Origin: DATGKR01 sp035294565
GTDB taxonomy: Bacteria > Actinomycetota > Acidimicrobiia > Acidimicrobiales > Palsa-688
Direction: 5' to 3'
DNA: 26,328 nucleotides
Assembly (NCBI GenBank): GCA_035294565.1
Contig: DATGKR010000199.1
Span: forward strand, 1-26,328
Part shown: positions 1 to 7,557 of the stretch, piece after piece
Position numbering within the stretch: position 1 is the stretch's first letter
How the letters are laid out: every line of letters starts with the position of its first letter
The notes under the pieces: model-generated
The model's input: only the letters and a program-made list of their open reading frames with translations
What the model was told of the DNA's origin: nothing
Databases searched by the model: none
Made by a program: the position numbers and the translations under genes

Positions 1-165
1 CGCCGGCGACCCCGGTGGCGCCGGGTAGCCGCCGCGCAGCTGGATCATGTCTGCTCCGTTGAGCCCCGCCGCCCGGACGCGGACGAGCAGCTGTCCGGCG
101 CCCGGACGCGGGTCGGGATGGTCGCGCACCTCGATACGCCCGTCGGAGATGGTCGCCGCGCGCAC
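1..165 (-). CDS. Quinone oxidoreductase / zinc-type alcohol dehydrogenase family, N-terminal fragment (partial)
   Basis: Only the first 55 residues lie in the window; the gene continues past the left edge. The reverse-strand translation contains IEVRDHPDPRPGAGQLLVRV followed by RAAGLNGADMIQLRGGYP. This is the usual opening of the GroES-like domain of NADPH:quinone oxidoreductases of the MDR superfamily (consensus pattern PxPGxGEVLVRV, then AAGLNxAD). The GTG start lies three bases after the stop of the upstream NlpC/P60 gene, so the two are probably co-transcribed and may be translationally coupled. The NADPH-binding Rossmann part is not visible, so substrate and cofactor cannot be judged. 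The family call is firm; the specific reaction is unknown. Confidence 0.85.
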   Translation of the reverse strand, partial: MRAATISDGRIEVRDHPDPRPGAGQLLVRVRAAGLNGADMIQLRGGYPAPPGSPA

Positions 166-168
166 GGC

Positions 169-1410
169 TCAGCTCTCCACCCGCCCGGCGGCCAGCAGGT
201 CGCTCCAGTAGATCGACTGGATGCTGACGTCCTGTCCCGTTTCGGGGGCGTCGATCATTTCACCGTTCCCGATGTAGAGGCCCACGTGGTGGACGTCGGT
301 GGGAGTCCCGAAGAACACCAGGTCCCCGGGAAGCAGGTCGGAGAACGGTATCCGCTCGGTCATGTCGTACTGGTCCTGGGCGAGGTGGGGGAAGTACACG
401 CCTGCCTGCTCCCAAGCCATCATCACCAGGCCGGAGCAGTCGAAGGAGTCCGGACCGGCGCCGCCCCACTGGTAGGGCTTTCCGAGCTGGGCCTCGGCGT
501 AGGCGATGGCCAGCTGGGCACCGGGAGCCGGCTGGTTGGCAGCGACCGGCGAGGGGAGGGTCGTCGTGGTGGTCGTCTGGGGTGGGGGATCGGACAAAGG
601 GGGAGCTGTCGACGTCGTGGTCGTCGCGATCACCTCCGGCCGGGTGGTCGGCGGGATGGCGACGGCGGCCGCGGGGGCGTCAATGGGCGGGGGATGGGGG
701 GCCGCGGGGGGCAGGTCGCCGCGCTCCGCCAGTTGCGCCTCGACGGCCGCCTGCTCGGCGCGCTGCTGGGCGGCCTCGACCTGGGCGACCACGACGGCGA
801 GGCGGCCCTTGACCTGAGCGAGCGCCTCGTGCTGGGCGGCGAGCGTCGCCTGGGCCTGGGCCCGGGCGTTGGTCGCGTCGGCGAGGGCGATCTTCGCTTG
901 GCGCACGGTGGCGGAAAGGCTCGCAGCTCGCGCCGCCTGGGCGGCGAGCAGGGAACGGTAGCGGCTCTCGGCCCGCTGCTGACCGCCGGCGACGATCTCG
1001 GCGTAGGCCACCATCAGGCTCGGGTCCCGCTCGGGACGGCCCGGCACGTACGACACGATCCCGTCGCCACCCGTGATGTAGGCGAGGATCGCCTCCTGCT
1101 TCAGGTGGTCGCGAGCGACGGCGACCTGCTCGGCGGTCGCGGTCATCTGCGACCGCAGATCGGACTGACGGGTGGCCAGCTGCTGGTAGCGCATCAGCGC
1201 CGCCTGATAGGTGCCGTCGAGCTCGTCGAGGCGCTCCCCGTCGGCGAGTATCTGGCCGGCCAGCTGCTGCGCCCGGATCTGGAGGGAGGAGGCCGCCTGC
1301 GAAGGGCTGGAGGACCCCGGGTCGGCGGCGGCAGGGGGGGCGAGACCGATCACGGCGACCCCCGTCACGAGCAGAGCACTGGCGCACCAGCGGCGCACGT
1401 CACGCAACAA
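169..1410 (-). CDS. Secreted NlpC/P60 (C40) peptidoglycan endopeptidase, RipA-like
   Basis: 413 residues. An N-terminal signal peptide (about 1-29, ending PPAAAD) is followed by a long Ala/Gln-rich coiled coil (about 38-225), a Pro/Thr linker (about 230-295) and a C-terminal NlpC/P60 domain (about 300-413). The catalytic Cys is in FDCSGLVMMAW (Cys325) and the His in HHVGLYIGNGEM (His375). The third polar position is Asp387 (IDAP), where many relatives have His or Glu. The family cleaves peptide stems of peptidoglycan outside the membrane, typically at the division septum in actinobacteria, and the coiled coil often keeps the enzyme inhibited or docks it to a partner. The chosen start is TTG, with GGAG six bases upstream; another TTG follows immediately. 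A paralogue lies at 22423-23541. The quinone oxidoreductase gene follows after three bases. Confidence 0.93.
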   Translation of the reverse strand: MLRDVRRWCASALLVTGVAVIGLAPPAAADPGSSSPSQAASSLQIRAQQLAGQILADGERLDELDGTYQAALMRYQQLATRQSDLRSQMTATAEQVAVARDHLKQEAILAYITGGDGIVSYVPGRPERDPSLMVAYAEIVAGGQQRAESRYRSLLAAQAARAASLSATVRQAKIALADATNARAQAQATLAAQHEALAQVKGRLAVVVAQVEAAQQRAEQAAVEAQLAERGDLPPAAPHPPPIDAPAAAVAIPPTTRPEVIATTTTSTAPPLSDPPPQTTTTTTLPSPVAANQPAPGAQLAIAYAEAQLGKPYQWGGAGPDSFDCSGLVMMAWEQAGVYFPHLAQDQYDMTERIPFSDLLPGDLVFFGTPTDVHHVGLYIGNGEMIDAPETGQDVSIQSIYWSDLLAAGRVES

Positions 1411-1432
1411 TAGCCACTCCTCTCACAATAGC
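1407..1432 (-). promoter_or_regulatory. Direct octamer repeat with -10-like hexamer and RBS of the NlpC/P60 gene
   Basis: Read on the minus strand, the octamer GCTATTGT occurs twice, 18 bases apart. The upstream copy contains TATTGT, a plausible -10 hexamer, and the downstream copy overlaps the TTG start codons. GGAG lies between them as the ribosome binding site. The repeat could be a regulator site or chance. No -35 is recognisable. Confidence 0.35.
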
Positions 1433-1495
1433 AACATCGGTCTCTGCGGCTGTCCGCTTGACCGCGGCTTCGGCCGGCTCCGGGCGCCGGTGCTG

Positions 1496-1501
1496 TAGCT
1501 T
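1496..1501 (+). promoter_or_regulatory. Leaderless-type -10 hexamer of fumC
   Basis: TAGCTT is followed by seven bases and then the fumC ATG at 1509. No Shine-Dalgarno sequence is present. The spacing would place the transcription start at or next to the A of ATG. Confidence 0.55.
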
Positions 1502-1508
1502 CCCGGGC

Positions 1509-2906
1509 ATGAGCAGCGACCGCGAAGGCGCCTTCCGCGTCGAGCACGACTCCATGGGCGACGTGCGAGTGCCAGCCGCCGCCAAGTGGCAGGCCCAGAC
1601 CCAGAGAGCCGTCGAGAACTTCCCGATCTCGGGCACGACCGTCGAGCGATCGTTGATCGCCGCCCTCGCCTCGATCAAAGGGGCCGCCGCGATGGAGAAC
1701 GCCCGGCTGAAGGTCCTCGACCGAAAGACGGCCGAAGCGATAGCCGAGGTCGCCCGGGAGGTCGCCGCCGGCAGCTGGGCGGAGAACTTCCCGATCGACG
1801 TCTTCCAGACCGGTTCGGGCACCTCGACCAACATGAACATGAACGAGGTGCTCGCCACGCTCGCCTCCGAACGGCTCGGCGTGCGGGTCCACCCCAACGA
1901 CCACGTCAACGCCTCGCAGTCGTCCAACGACGTGTTCCCTTCGGCAATCCACATCGCCGCGGCCACCGAGATCGAGCAGAAGCTGATCCCCTCGCTCGAG
2001 CACCTCGCCTCCGCTCTGCGGAAGAAGTCCCGCCAGTTCAAGTCGGTCGTCAAGTCGGGTCGCACCCATCTGATGGACGCCACCCCTGTCACCCTCGGCC
2101 AGGAGTTCGGCGGTTACGCCGCCGCGGTCGAGCACGGGATCGAGAGGCTCAGGGCCTGCCTGCCCCGCGTCGCCGAGCTGCCCCTCGGTGGCACGGCCGT
2201 TGGCACGGGGATCAACGCCCCCAAAGGCTTCGCAGCCCGGGTGATCAAGAGGTTGTCCGACGAGACGGGCATACCTTTTTCCGAAGCAAGGGACCACTTC
2301 GAAGCGCAGGGAGCGCGTGACGCGCTCGTCGAGGCGTCGGGAGTGCTGCGGACGATCGCCGTGTCGCTCTACAAGTGCGCCACCGACCTGCGCTGGATGG
2401 GCAGCGGACCGCGCACCGGCCTCGCCGAGATCCGCATACCCGACCTGCAGCCCGGCTCGTCGATCATGCCGGGAAAGGTGAACCCGGTCATCCCCGAGGC
2501 CGTCTCGCAGGTGGTCGCGCAGGTGGTCGGCAACGACGCCGCGGTCGCCTTCGGAGGGGCGGCGGGCAACTTCGAGCTCAACGTCATGCTCCCGGTCATC
2601 GCCCGCAACCTCCTCGAGTCCATCCGCCTCCTCGCCTCGGTGAGCACCGTGTTCGCCGACAAGTGCATCGCTGGCATCGAAGCCGACGTCGAGCGCTGCA
2701 GGACCTACGCCCTGTCGTCGCCGTCGATCGGGACGGCCCTGAACCCCTACATCGGCTACGAGGAGGCGGCCCGGGTGATCAAGGCGGCGGTCGCCGAAGG
2801 CAAGGATCTGCGCACCGTCGTCCTCGAGAGGGGCTTGCTGAGCGAGGAGGAGGTCGACCGGGCGCTCGACGTCGAGGCGATGACCCGGGGCGGGATCGTT
2901 GGCTGA
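1509..2906 (+). CDS. fumC: Class II fumarate hydratase
   Basis: 465 residues, the normal length for class II fumarases. It catalyses reversible hydration of fumarate to L-malate in the cytosolic TCA cycle as an iron-free homotetramer. Hallmarks in order are the N-terminal FRVEHDSMGDVRVPA, GSGTSTNMNMNEV, HVNASQSSNDVFPSA, SGRTHLMDATPVTLGQEF with the active-site His, and the SS-loop signature GSSIMPGKVNPVIPE near residues 316-330 that carries the catalytic Ser. Aspartase and argininosuccinate lyase share the fold, but the N-terminal motif and overall match point to fumarase. The ATG at 1509 was chosen because the family N-terminus begins there and a TAGCTT hexamer lies seven bases upstream. An in-frame extension to 1458 adds non-family sequence. 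It heads a run with the next two genes, and its stop overlaps the next start. Confidence 0.97.
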   Translation: MSSDREGAFRVEHDSMGDVRVPAAAKWQAQTQRAVENFPISGTTVERSLIAALASIKGAAAMENARLKVLDRKTAEAIAEVAREVAAGSWAENFPIDVFQTGSGTSTNMNMNEVLATLASERLGVRVHPNDHVNASQSSNDVFPSAIHIAAATEIEQKLIPSLEHLASALRKKSRQFKSVVKSGRTHLMDATPVTLGQEFGGYAAAVEHGIERLRACLPRVAELPLGGTAVGTGINAPKGFAARVIKRLSDETGIPFSEARDHFEAQGARDALVEASGVLRTIAVSLYKCATDLRWMGSGPRTGLAEIRIPDLQPGSSIMPGKVNPVIPEAVSQVVAQVVGNDAAVAFGGAAGNFELNVMLPVIARNLLESIRLLASVSTVFADKCIAGIEADVERCRTYALSSPSIGTALNPYIGYEEAARVIKAAVAEGKDLRTVVLERGLLSEEEVDRALDVEAMTRGGIVG

Positions 2907-3405
2907 GCACGCCGGCACAGGCTTCGAGATCCTCGTCCTGCTGCACGTGCTGTGCGTGATCGGCGGGTTCGGGGCGCTCGCCTACAACGGTCTGTACCTG
3001 ACGCTCGCCCAGCAGCGGCCCGGCGGAGGCACCTCGGCGGTCCTCGACGTCAACCGCCTCGTCAGCGTCCTCGGCGAGCTGCTCGTCTACGCCTCTTTCC
3101 TCTTCGGCGTCGGCGCCGTCGCCGCCAGCGGCTCGTCCATCCGCTTCGGGGACCCCTGGGTGTCGGCTGCCATAGGCGTCTACGCGGCCCTCGTGGGGAT
3201 CGTGCACGGATGGCTCCGCCCCAACCAGCGGCGACACGCCGAGGTGGTCAACCGTCTCGAGACGCCCGGTGAGGTCGCCGGCGGACGGGACGCGGACGTG
3301 GCGCTCCTCAAGGCCCTCGAGCGCAAGGTCGGCGCCGGCTGGGCCGTTTTCGACGCCCTGGTCATCGGCGCCGCGTACTTGATGGTGTTCAGGCCGGGGG
3401 GTTGA
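2899..3405 (+). CDS. Four-helix integral membrane protein, possibly DUF2269-like
   Basis: 168 residues with four predicted membrane segments, at about 8-32, 52-75, 85-103 and 143-165. The first contains LLHVLCVIGGFGALAYNGLYL; the early His and a glycine-rich first helix resemble the DUF2269 family of small bacterial membrane proteins. A charged cytoplasmic or external loop (about 104-140) separates helices 3 and 4. The TTG start overlaps the end of fumC by eight bases, and the stop overlaps the next start by one base, so translation of the three genes is probably coupled. Function is unknown. The family assignment comes from topology and the first-helix pattern only. Confidence 0.75.
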   Translation: MAEHAGTGFEILVLLHVLCVIGGFGALAYNGLYLTLAQQRPGGGTSAVLDVNRLVSVLGELLVYASFLFGVGAVAASGSSIRFGDPWVSAAIGVYAALVGIVHGWLRPNQRRHAEVVNRLETPGEVAGGRDADVALLKALERKVGAGWAVFDALVIGAAYLMVFRPGG

Positions 3406-4211
3406 TGCACCCGATAGAGCACCTCCGCTACATCGCCCGGGCGACGGGGGCCGACCCGGGGCTCCTCGCCCGGGAGGCGGCGGACTCGCTGGCGGAGATC
3501 GCCCGGTCCCAGCCGGCGGGCCTCTTGCCGGCGTGCCGCAGGCTGATCGACAGGCACGTCGCGGCGGGACCGCTGTGGTGGCTTTCCGCGAGGATGCTCC
3601 GTGACGCGGATCCCGTCGAGGCCGCGCGCCGCTCTGCGGAGGAGCTCGAAGCCGACCCGACGTCGTCGGTGCTGGTCGATTTCCTGGCTGACAGCGCCAC
3701 CGCTGTGGTCGTGGGGTGGCCTGACGTCGCCGCGGAGGCTCTGCGGAGGCGCGGGGACGTCGAGGTGCTCGCCGTCGAGTGGTCCGGGGAGGCGGAGCAG
3801 CTCGCCCGGCGGCTGCGCGGCCGGGGATCGTCGGTGTCGGTCGTCCCAGAGTCGGGCGCGGCCACGGCCGCCGCGGTCGCCGACGTCGTCCTGCTCGAGG
3901 CCACCGCCGCCGCGCCGGCAGGCATCCTCGCCGCGCCGGGATCCCTGGCCGCTGCCGCGGTCGCCGCCCGCAGCCGGGTGCCGGTGGTCGCGGTGACCGG
4001 GGTGGGCCGCGTCCTGCCCGGCGAGCTGTGGGACGCGCTGGTCGAACGTCTCGATGCGTCCGGGGTGGAACCGTGGGAGCGGCCCGTCGAGGTGGTGCCG
4101 GCCGAGCTGTTGTCGGCGGTCGCCGGCCCGGCCGACGTGGCGGCCGCCAGCGAGGGGCTGGCAGCGGCCACCTGCCCCGCCGCCCCCGAGCTGTTCCGGC
4201 CCGCCGGCTGA
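3405..4211 (+). CDS. eIF-2B alpha/beta/delta-like (ISOCOT-fold) protein of unknown function
   Basis: 268 residues. The N-terminal half (about 1-85) is helical, with HPIEHLRYIARATGADPGLL. The C-terminal half alternates beta strands and helices like a Rossmann-type fold: TAVVVGWPD, VEVLAVEWSG, SSVSVVPESG, ADVVLLEATA, then ILAAPGSLAAAAVAARSRVP and VVAVTGVGRVLP. The order (strand, DxVLxxA, GxxxxxGSxxxAxxAxxxxVPVxxxxG) matches the C-terminal half of eIF-2B-related proteins and MtnA/ribose-1,5-bisphosphate isomerases. The usual Asn-Lys of the NKxGT loop is absent, replaced by an APGS segment, so isomerase activity is doubtful. It starts one base inside the previous stop (TGATG) and sits between fumC/membrane protein and malyl-CoA lyase. 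Its partner is unknown. The fold call is inferred from pattern matching. Confidence 0.6.
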   Translation: MHPIEHLRYIARATGADPGLLAREAADSLAEIARSQPAGLLPACRRLIDRHVAAGPLWWLSARMLRDADPVEAARRSAEELEADPTSSVLVDFLADSATAVVVGWPDVAAEALRRRGDVEVLAVEWSGEAEQLARRLRGRGSSVSVVPESGAATAAAVADVVLLEATAAAPAGILAAPGSLAAAAVAARSRVPVVAVTGVGRVLPGELWDALVERLDASGVEPWERPVEVVPAELLSAVAGPADVAAASEGLAAATCPAAPELFRPAG

Positions 4212-4267
4212 AGCGTCACCCGCCCGGGTCGACGGCCTCGGCGCGTGGGCGGGGCGACGGCGAGGGC

Positions 4268-4273
4268 TAGCAT
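4268..4273 (+). promoter_or_regulatory. Leaderless-type -10 hexamer of the malyl-CoA lyase gene
   Basis: TAGCAT is followed by seven bases and the ATG at 4281. No Shine-Dalgarno sequence is visible before this ATG. The arrangement is the same as at fumC. Confidence 0.55.
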
Positions 4274-4280
4274 CCGCCCG

Positions 4281-5219
4281 ATGTCCGAACGTTCCCGCCG
4301 CCTCCCCCGCCGCTCCTGCCACGCCGTTCCCGGGTCGAGCGAGAAGTTCCTGGCCAAGGCGCCGAGCCTGGGCGCCGACATGTACTTCCTCGACCTCGAG
4401 GACGCCGTCGCGCCCCTGGAGAAGGAGACCTCCCGGGCGAGGGTGGTGGACGCCGTCAAAGGTCAGGACTGGGGAGAGGCGGTCCTTTGCGTCAGGGTGA
4501 ACGCCTGGGACACCAGGTGGACCTACGGCGATGTGATCGAGGTCGTGGGCGGCGCTGGCCAGCGCCTCGACGAGGTGATGCTGCCGAAGGTGCAGAACGC
4601 CGCCCAGGTGGTGGCCCTCGACCTCCTCCTCACCCAGGTGGAGGTCAACCACGGCCTGCCGCCCGGGCACATCGGCATCGAGGCTCAGATCGAGACCGCC
4701 CAGGGCCTCATCAACGTGGAGGAGATCTGCGCGGCGTCGCCCCGCCTCGAAACGGTGATCCTCGGTCCGGTCGACATGTCCGCTTCGATGGGGATGCCTT
4801 CTTTGTCAGGCGGGCTGGCGATACCCGAGTACCCGGGCGACTACTTCCACTACGTGTTCGTCAAGATCCTGATGGCCGGCAGGGCCAACGGTCTGCAGGT
4901 GATCGACGGCCCCTACGTCAAGGTCCGCGATCTCGAGGGTTTCCGCGACTACTCCCGGCGCACCCAGATCCTCGGCTTCGACGGCAAGTGGAGCCTTCAC
5001 CCCGATCAGGTGGGGATCCTCAACGAGGTCTTCTCGCCGACGCAGGAGCAGTTCGACAAGGCTTGGCAGGTCCTCGAGAGCTACCGCCAGGCGACCGAGG
5101 GGGACCGCAAGGGGGCGGTGATGTTCGGCGACGAGATGATCGACGAGGCCTCGCGCAAGGTCGCCGCGACCCTGGTGGCCAGGGGTCAGCGGGCTGGTCT
5201 CGTTCCGAGCCCCGGCTGA
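4281..5219 (+). CDS. mcl: L-malyl-CoA / beta-methylmalyl-CoA lyase (HpcH/HpaI, CitE-like)
   Basis: 312 residues, a TIM-barrel CoA-ester lyase. The family cleaves beta-methylmalyl-CoA to glyoxylate and propionyl-CoA, and/or malyl-CoA to glyoxylate and acetyl-CoA, using Mg2+. Visible motifs are CHAVPGSSEKFLAKA for CoA binding, MYFLDLEDAVAP (metal-binding Glu/Asp), LCVRVNAWDTRW (substrate Arg), GIEAQIETAQGLINVEEI (metal Glu), LGPVDMSASMGM and DGKWSLHPDQVGILNEVF. The pattern through the whole length resembles Rhodobacter and Chloroflexus malyl-CoA lyases rather than citrate lyase beta subunits. The ATG at 4281 was chosen over an in-frame upstream start at 4245 because of the TAGCAT hexamer and because family similarity starts here. 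Neighbouring mcd-like and MaoC genes support an ethylmalonyl-CoA pathway role. HMG-CoA-type or citramalyl-CoA lyase activity remains possible. Confidence 0.88.
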   Translation: MSERSRRLPRRSCHAVPGSSEKFLAKAPSLGADMYFLDLEDAVAPLEKETSRARVVDAVKGQDWGEAVLCVRVNAWDTRWTYGDVIEVVGGAGQRLDEVMLPKVQNAAQVVALDLLLTQVEVNHGLPPGHIGIEAQIETAQGLINVEEICAASPRLETVILGPVDMSASMGMPSLSGGLAIPEYPGDYFHYVFVKILMAGRANGLQVIDGPYVKVRDLEGFRDYSRRTQILGFDGKWSLHPDQVGILNEVFSPTQEQFDKAWQVLESYRQATEGDRKGAVMFGDEMIDEASRKVAATLVARGQRAGLVPSPG

Positions 5220-5243
5220 CGCCTGCGGCCGGACAGCCGCCCG

Positions 5244-6830
5244 TCAAACGGCCCGTTCGGCCAGCCGCCGGGCGATGACCTTGAGGGCAAGGGTTTCGTC
5301 GGCCCCTTCGAATATGGACAGGACCCGGGCGTCGACGAAGTATCGGCTCACCGGGAACTCCTCGGCGTAGCCCATGCCGCCGTGGATCTGCATGGCCTCG
5401 CGGGTCACCCACTCGGCCGACCGGCAGACGTACGCCTTTACCATCGACGCCTCAAGCGACCCTTCCCCGAGGGCCATCGTCCGGGCGACGTCGTACATGT
5501 GCCAGCGGGACGAGGCGATGATGGCGGCCATGCGGGCCAGCTTCACCCTGGTCAGCTGGTAGTCGCCGACCGGGCGCCCGAACACGACCCGGCCGGCTGC
5601 GTAGGCGCAGGCCGCCTCCAAGGCGGCCTGCATCACGCCCACGGCCCGCGCGGCGGTCTGCAGCCTGCCGCTCTCGAAGCCCTCCATCTGCAAGTAGAAG
5701 CCCCTGCCGAGCCCGGCGGGCCCGCCGACCAGGCAGTCGCCGGGAACCCGCCACGAGTCGAAGGACAGCTCGTAGGAGTGCATCCCCCGGTAGCCGATGG
5801 TGTCGATCGGGCGCCCTTCCAGCCTGCCCCCGCCCGCCTGCTCGAGCAGGAAACCGCCTCCCTCGGCAGGTGGCTTGGGGACGACGAACAAGGACAGCCC
5901 CCGATGGCCGAGCGCCCGGTCCGGGTCGGTGCGGGCGAGGACCATGAGGACGTCGGCCCTCGCGGCGAACGTCGACCACGTCTTGGTCCCCGTGAGCAGC
6001 CACCCGTCGCCGTCGGGGGACGCCGAAAAGGTGATACCGGCGACGTCCGAGCCGTGGTCGGGCTCGGTCACGGCGACGCCGGCCATCACCTCGCCCGACG
6101 CCAAGCGAGGCAACCAGCGGCGTTTCTGGTCCTCGGTGCCCCCGGCGAGGAGGGCGCGGGCGAGGATCTCGGGCCTGGTTATGAGCGACCCGCCGGCGCC
6201 GAGCGACGCGCGGGAGAGCTCCTCGGTGGCGACGACCATCCCCAGGTAGTCGTGCTCGCCACCGGCCGCGAAACCGCCGTACTCCTCGGGGATGGACAGG
6301 CCGAAGGCGCCCAGGCCGGCCAGGCCGGCGATCACGTCTTCGGGGACGTCCAGGTTCTGCCGGTGGATCCTCTCGGCCAGAGGGGCGATCCGCTCCTCGG
6401 CGAAGCGCCGGAAGGTGCTGGCCACCAGCTCGAACTCTGCGCCCAGGTGGCGGGGGGCTTCGACGGCGGCCAGGGAGGCCAGCCACGCCGGGTCGCGGTG
6501 GGCGGCCAGGAAGTCGGCGCAGCCGTCGAGGGCCCCCGGGGGGACGCCCCAGTGCTCCTCGCGGCCGCTCAGTCGGGACTGCAGGTCCCAGACCGCCTCG
6601 GCGGCGAATGCCGCTGCCAGGGAGGCCTCGGTCTCGCCCCTGCCGGCGTGCCCGAGAGCTGCCGCCGCGGTGGACAGCCCGGCGGCCGAATGGGCGAGGT
6701 CGTATGCGACCGCCTGGTGCTCGTCCACGGCGCTGCGGCCGCTGAGGCGCCGCGCCGCGCGCTCTACCACCGAGCGAGCCGCGTCGACGGAGCGTCGGGC
6801 AGCGTCTACGTCTGGAGCGCTCCGGGGCAC
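5244..6830 (-). CDS. mcd: Acyl-CoA dehydrogenase, probable (2S)-methylsuccinyl-CoA dehydrogenase
   Basis: 528 residues, longer than ordinary acyl-CoA dehydrogenases (about 380-400) because of an N-terminal helical domain of about 135 residues containing DEHQAVAYDLAHSAAGL. That extension, and motifs such as FRRFAEERIAPLAERIHRQN, ELSRASLGAGGSLITRPEI, VAVTEPDHGSDVAG, IGYRGMHSYELSFDSWRVP, FESGRLQTAARAVGVMQAAL, AMQIHGGMGYAEEFPVSRY and LSIFEGADETLALKVIARRL, resemble (2S)-methylsuccinyl-CoA dehydrogenase of the ethylmalonyl-CoA pathway. That enzyme is FAD-dependent and forms mesaconyl-CoA. The Glu of IFEGADE aligns with the region holding the catalytic base or FAD contacts in such enzymes. The GTG start lies seven bases after TAGCCT, which sits inside a perfect 24-bp palindrome. 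The gene is convergent with mcl. Another branched-chain acyl-CoA substrate cannot be excluded. Confidence 0.85.
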   Translation of the reverse strand: MPRSAPDVDAARRSVDAARSVVERAARRLSGRSAVDEHQAVAYDLAHSAAGLSTAAAALGHAGRGETEASLAAAFAAEAVWDLQSRLSGREEHWGVPPGALDGCADFLAAHRDPAWLASLAAVEAPRHLGAEFELVASTFRRFAEERIAPLAERIHRQNLDVPEDVIAGLAGLGAFGLSIPEEYGGFAAGGEHDYLGMVVATEELSRASLGAGGSLITRPEILARALLAGGTEDQKRRWLPRLASGEVMAGVAVTEPDHGSDVAGITFSASPDGDGWLLTGTKTWSTFAARADVLMVLARTDPDRALGHRGLSLFVVPKPPAEGGGFLLEQAGGGRLEGRPIDTIGYRGMHSYELSFDSWRVPGDCLVGGPAGLGRGFYLQMEGFESGRLQTAARAVGVMQAALEAACAYAAGRVVFGRPVGDYQLTRVKLARMAAIIASSRWHMYDVARTMALGEGSLEASMVKAYVCRSAEWVTREAMQIHGGMGYAEEFPVSRYFVDARVLSIFEGADETLALKVIARRLAERAV

Positions 6831-6854
6831 GCGCCGGAGGCTAGCCTCCGGCGC
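6831..6854. promoter_or_regulatory. Perfect 24-bp palindrome overlapping the mcd -10 hexamer
   Basis: The half-site GCGCCGGAGGCT is followed directly by its exact reverse complement. It fills most of the 28-bp gap between the methyltransferase stop and the mcd GTG start. On the minus strand the central TAGCCT (6838-6843) lies seven bases before that GTG and fits a leaderless -10. The element could be a repressor operator or a hairpin between two co-oriented genes. No T-run follows, so a classical terminator is less likely. Confidence 0.6.
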
Positions 6855-6858
6855 CCGC

Positions 6859-7527
6859 CTAGGTTTCCGGTGCGGGACGGCGGGCGACGACGGTGACCAA
6901 CGGCGGGAGAATGACCGGTTCGGAGCCGGGGTGCACCTCGGTCAGGGCCTCCAGGTAGTCCGCTACGGGTCCCGGGCCGGCCCATGCGGGCGCTTCGGCC
7001 CACGCGTCGACGAGGGAGAGACCGGCCTCACCCACCAGTGAGGGCAGCAGCGCCCCGACGTCGGGTCGGCGGGCGCCGGGCATCGACAGGGGCTTGCCCG
7101 AGATCCTGCCGGCCGAGGTGACCGGCTCCTGGGCGACCACCCATCCGCCGGGGCGGGTCGCGGCGGCCATCCTCGCCAGGACGGCGGCGGGGCTGTGCAC
7201 GTGCATCAACAGGAAGCGGCAGTAGGCCAGGTCGACCGGCTCGGGCAGGGTGAGCTCCTCTCCGGCTTGGGTGAGGGCGACGACCTGCGCCTGCGCGGCG
7301 GCGGCCGCCGCGGCCGCCACCTCGTCGCGGCGGGCGGGGTCCGAGTCCACCGCGTAGACCCTCCCTTCGCGGCCGACGACGCGGGCCAGCGCGACGGTCA
7401 CGTCGCCGCCGCCGGCCCCTACGTCGACGCAGCGCCATCCTTCCCGCAGTCCCAGGCGGTCCAAGGCGGTGGCGAGCGGCCGGCGGTACACGTCGTTGCG
7501 GAGCTCCAGGTCGATCACGGGCTGCAC
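6859..7527 (-). CDS. SAM-dependent class I methyltransferase
   Basis: About 222 residues from the GTG at 7527 (a second in-frame GTG is at 7518). A Rossmann methyltransferase core is visible: motif I CVDVGAGGGDVTVALARVVG, the acidic end of strand 2 in GRVYAVDSDPARR, an acidic/aromatic stretch VDLAYCRFLLMHV, and motif VI-like MAAATRPGGWVVAQEPV. The C-terminal part (GEAGLSLVDAWAEAPAWAGP) probably forms a substrate lid. The open frame continues upstream across the divergent maoC gene, but that part has no family character. The substrate is unknown. It is transcribed towards mcd, from which the 24-bp palindrome separates it, and divergently from maoC with about 30 bases between starts. Confidence 0.85.
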   Translation of the reverse strand: MQPVIDLELRNDVYRRPLATALDRLGLREGWRCVDVGAGGGDVTVALARVVGREGRVYAVDSDPARRDEVAAAAAAAAQAQVVALTQAGEELTLPEPVDLAYCRFLLMHVHSPAAVLARMAAATRPGGWVVAQEPVTSAGRISGKPLSMPGARRPDVGALLPSLVGEAGLSLVDAWAEAPAWAGPGPVADYLEALTEVHPGSEPVILPPLVTVVARRPAPET

Positions 7528-7542
7528 GTTACGGTCGGCGGT

Positions 7543-7548
7543 TAGCTT
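7543..7548 (+). promoter_or_regulatory. Leaderless-type -10 hexamer of the MaoC gene
   Basis: TAGCTT lies nine bases before the ATG at 7558. No ribosome binding site is seen. The divergent methyltransferase start is only about 15 bases upstream of the hexamer. Confidence 0.5.
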
Positions 7549-7557
7549 GGTGCGCCG

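Noticed and set aside
118..1413. Long plus-strand open frame opposite the first NlpC/P60 gene
   Set aside because: Its translation is Gly/Arg/Val-rich with no family motif, and it is the antisense image of a clear secreted hydrolase. High GC content removes stop codons in shadow frames.
5220..5243. Terminator between convergent mcl and mcd
   Set aside because: The 24-bp gap contains only short GC-rich complementarity and no T-run, so no structure could be supported.
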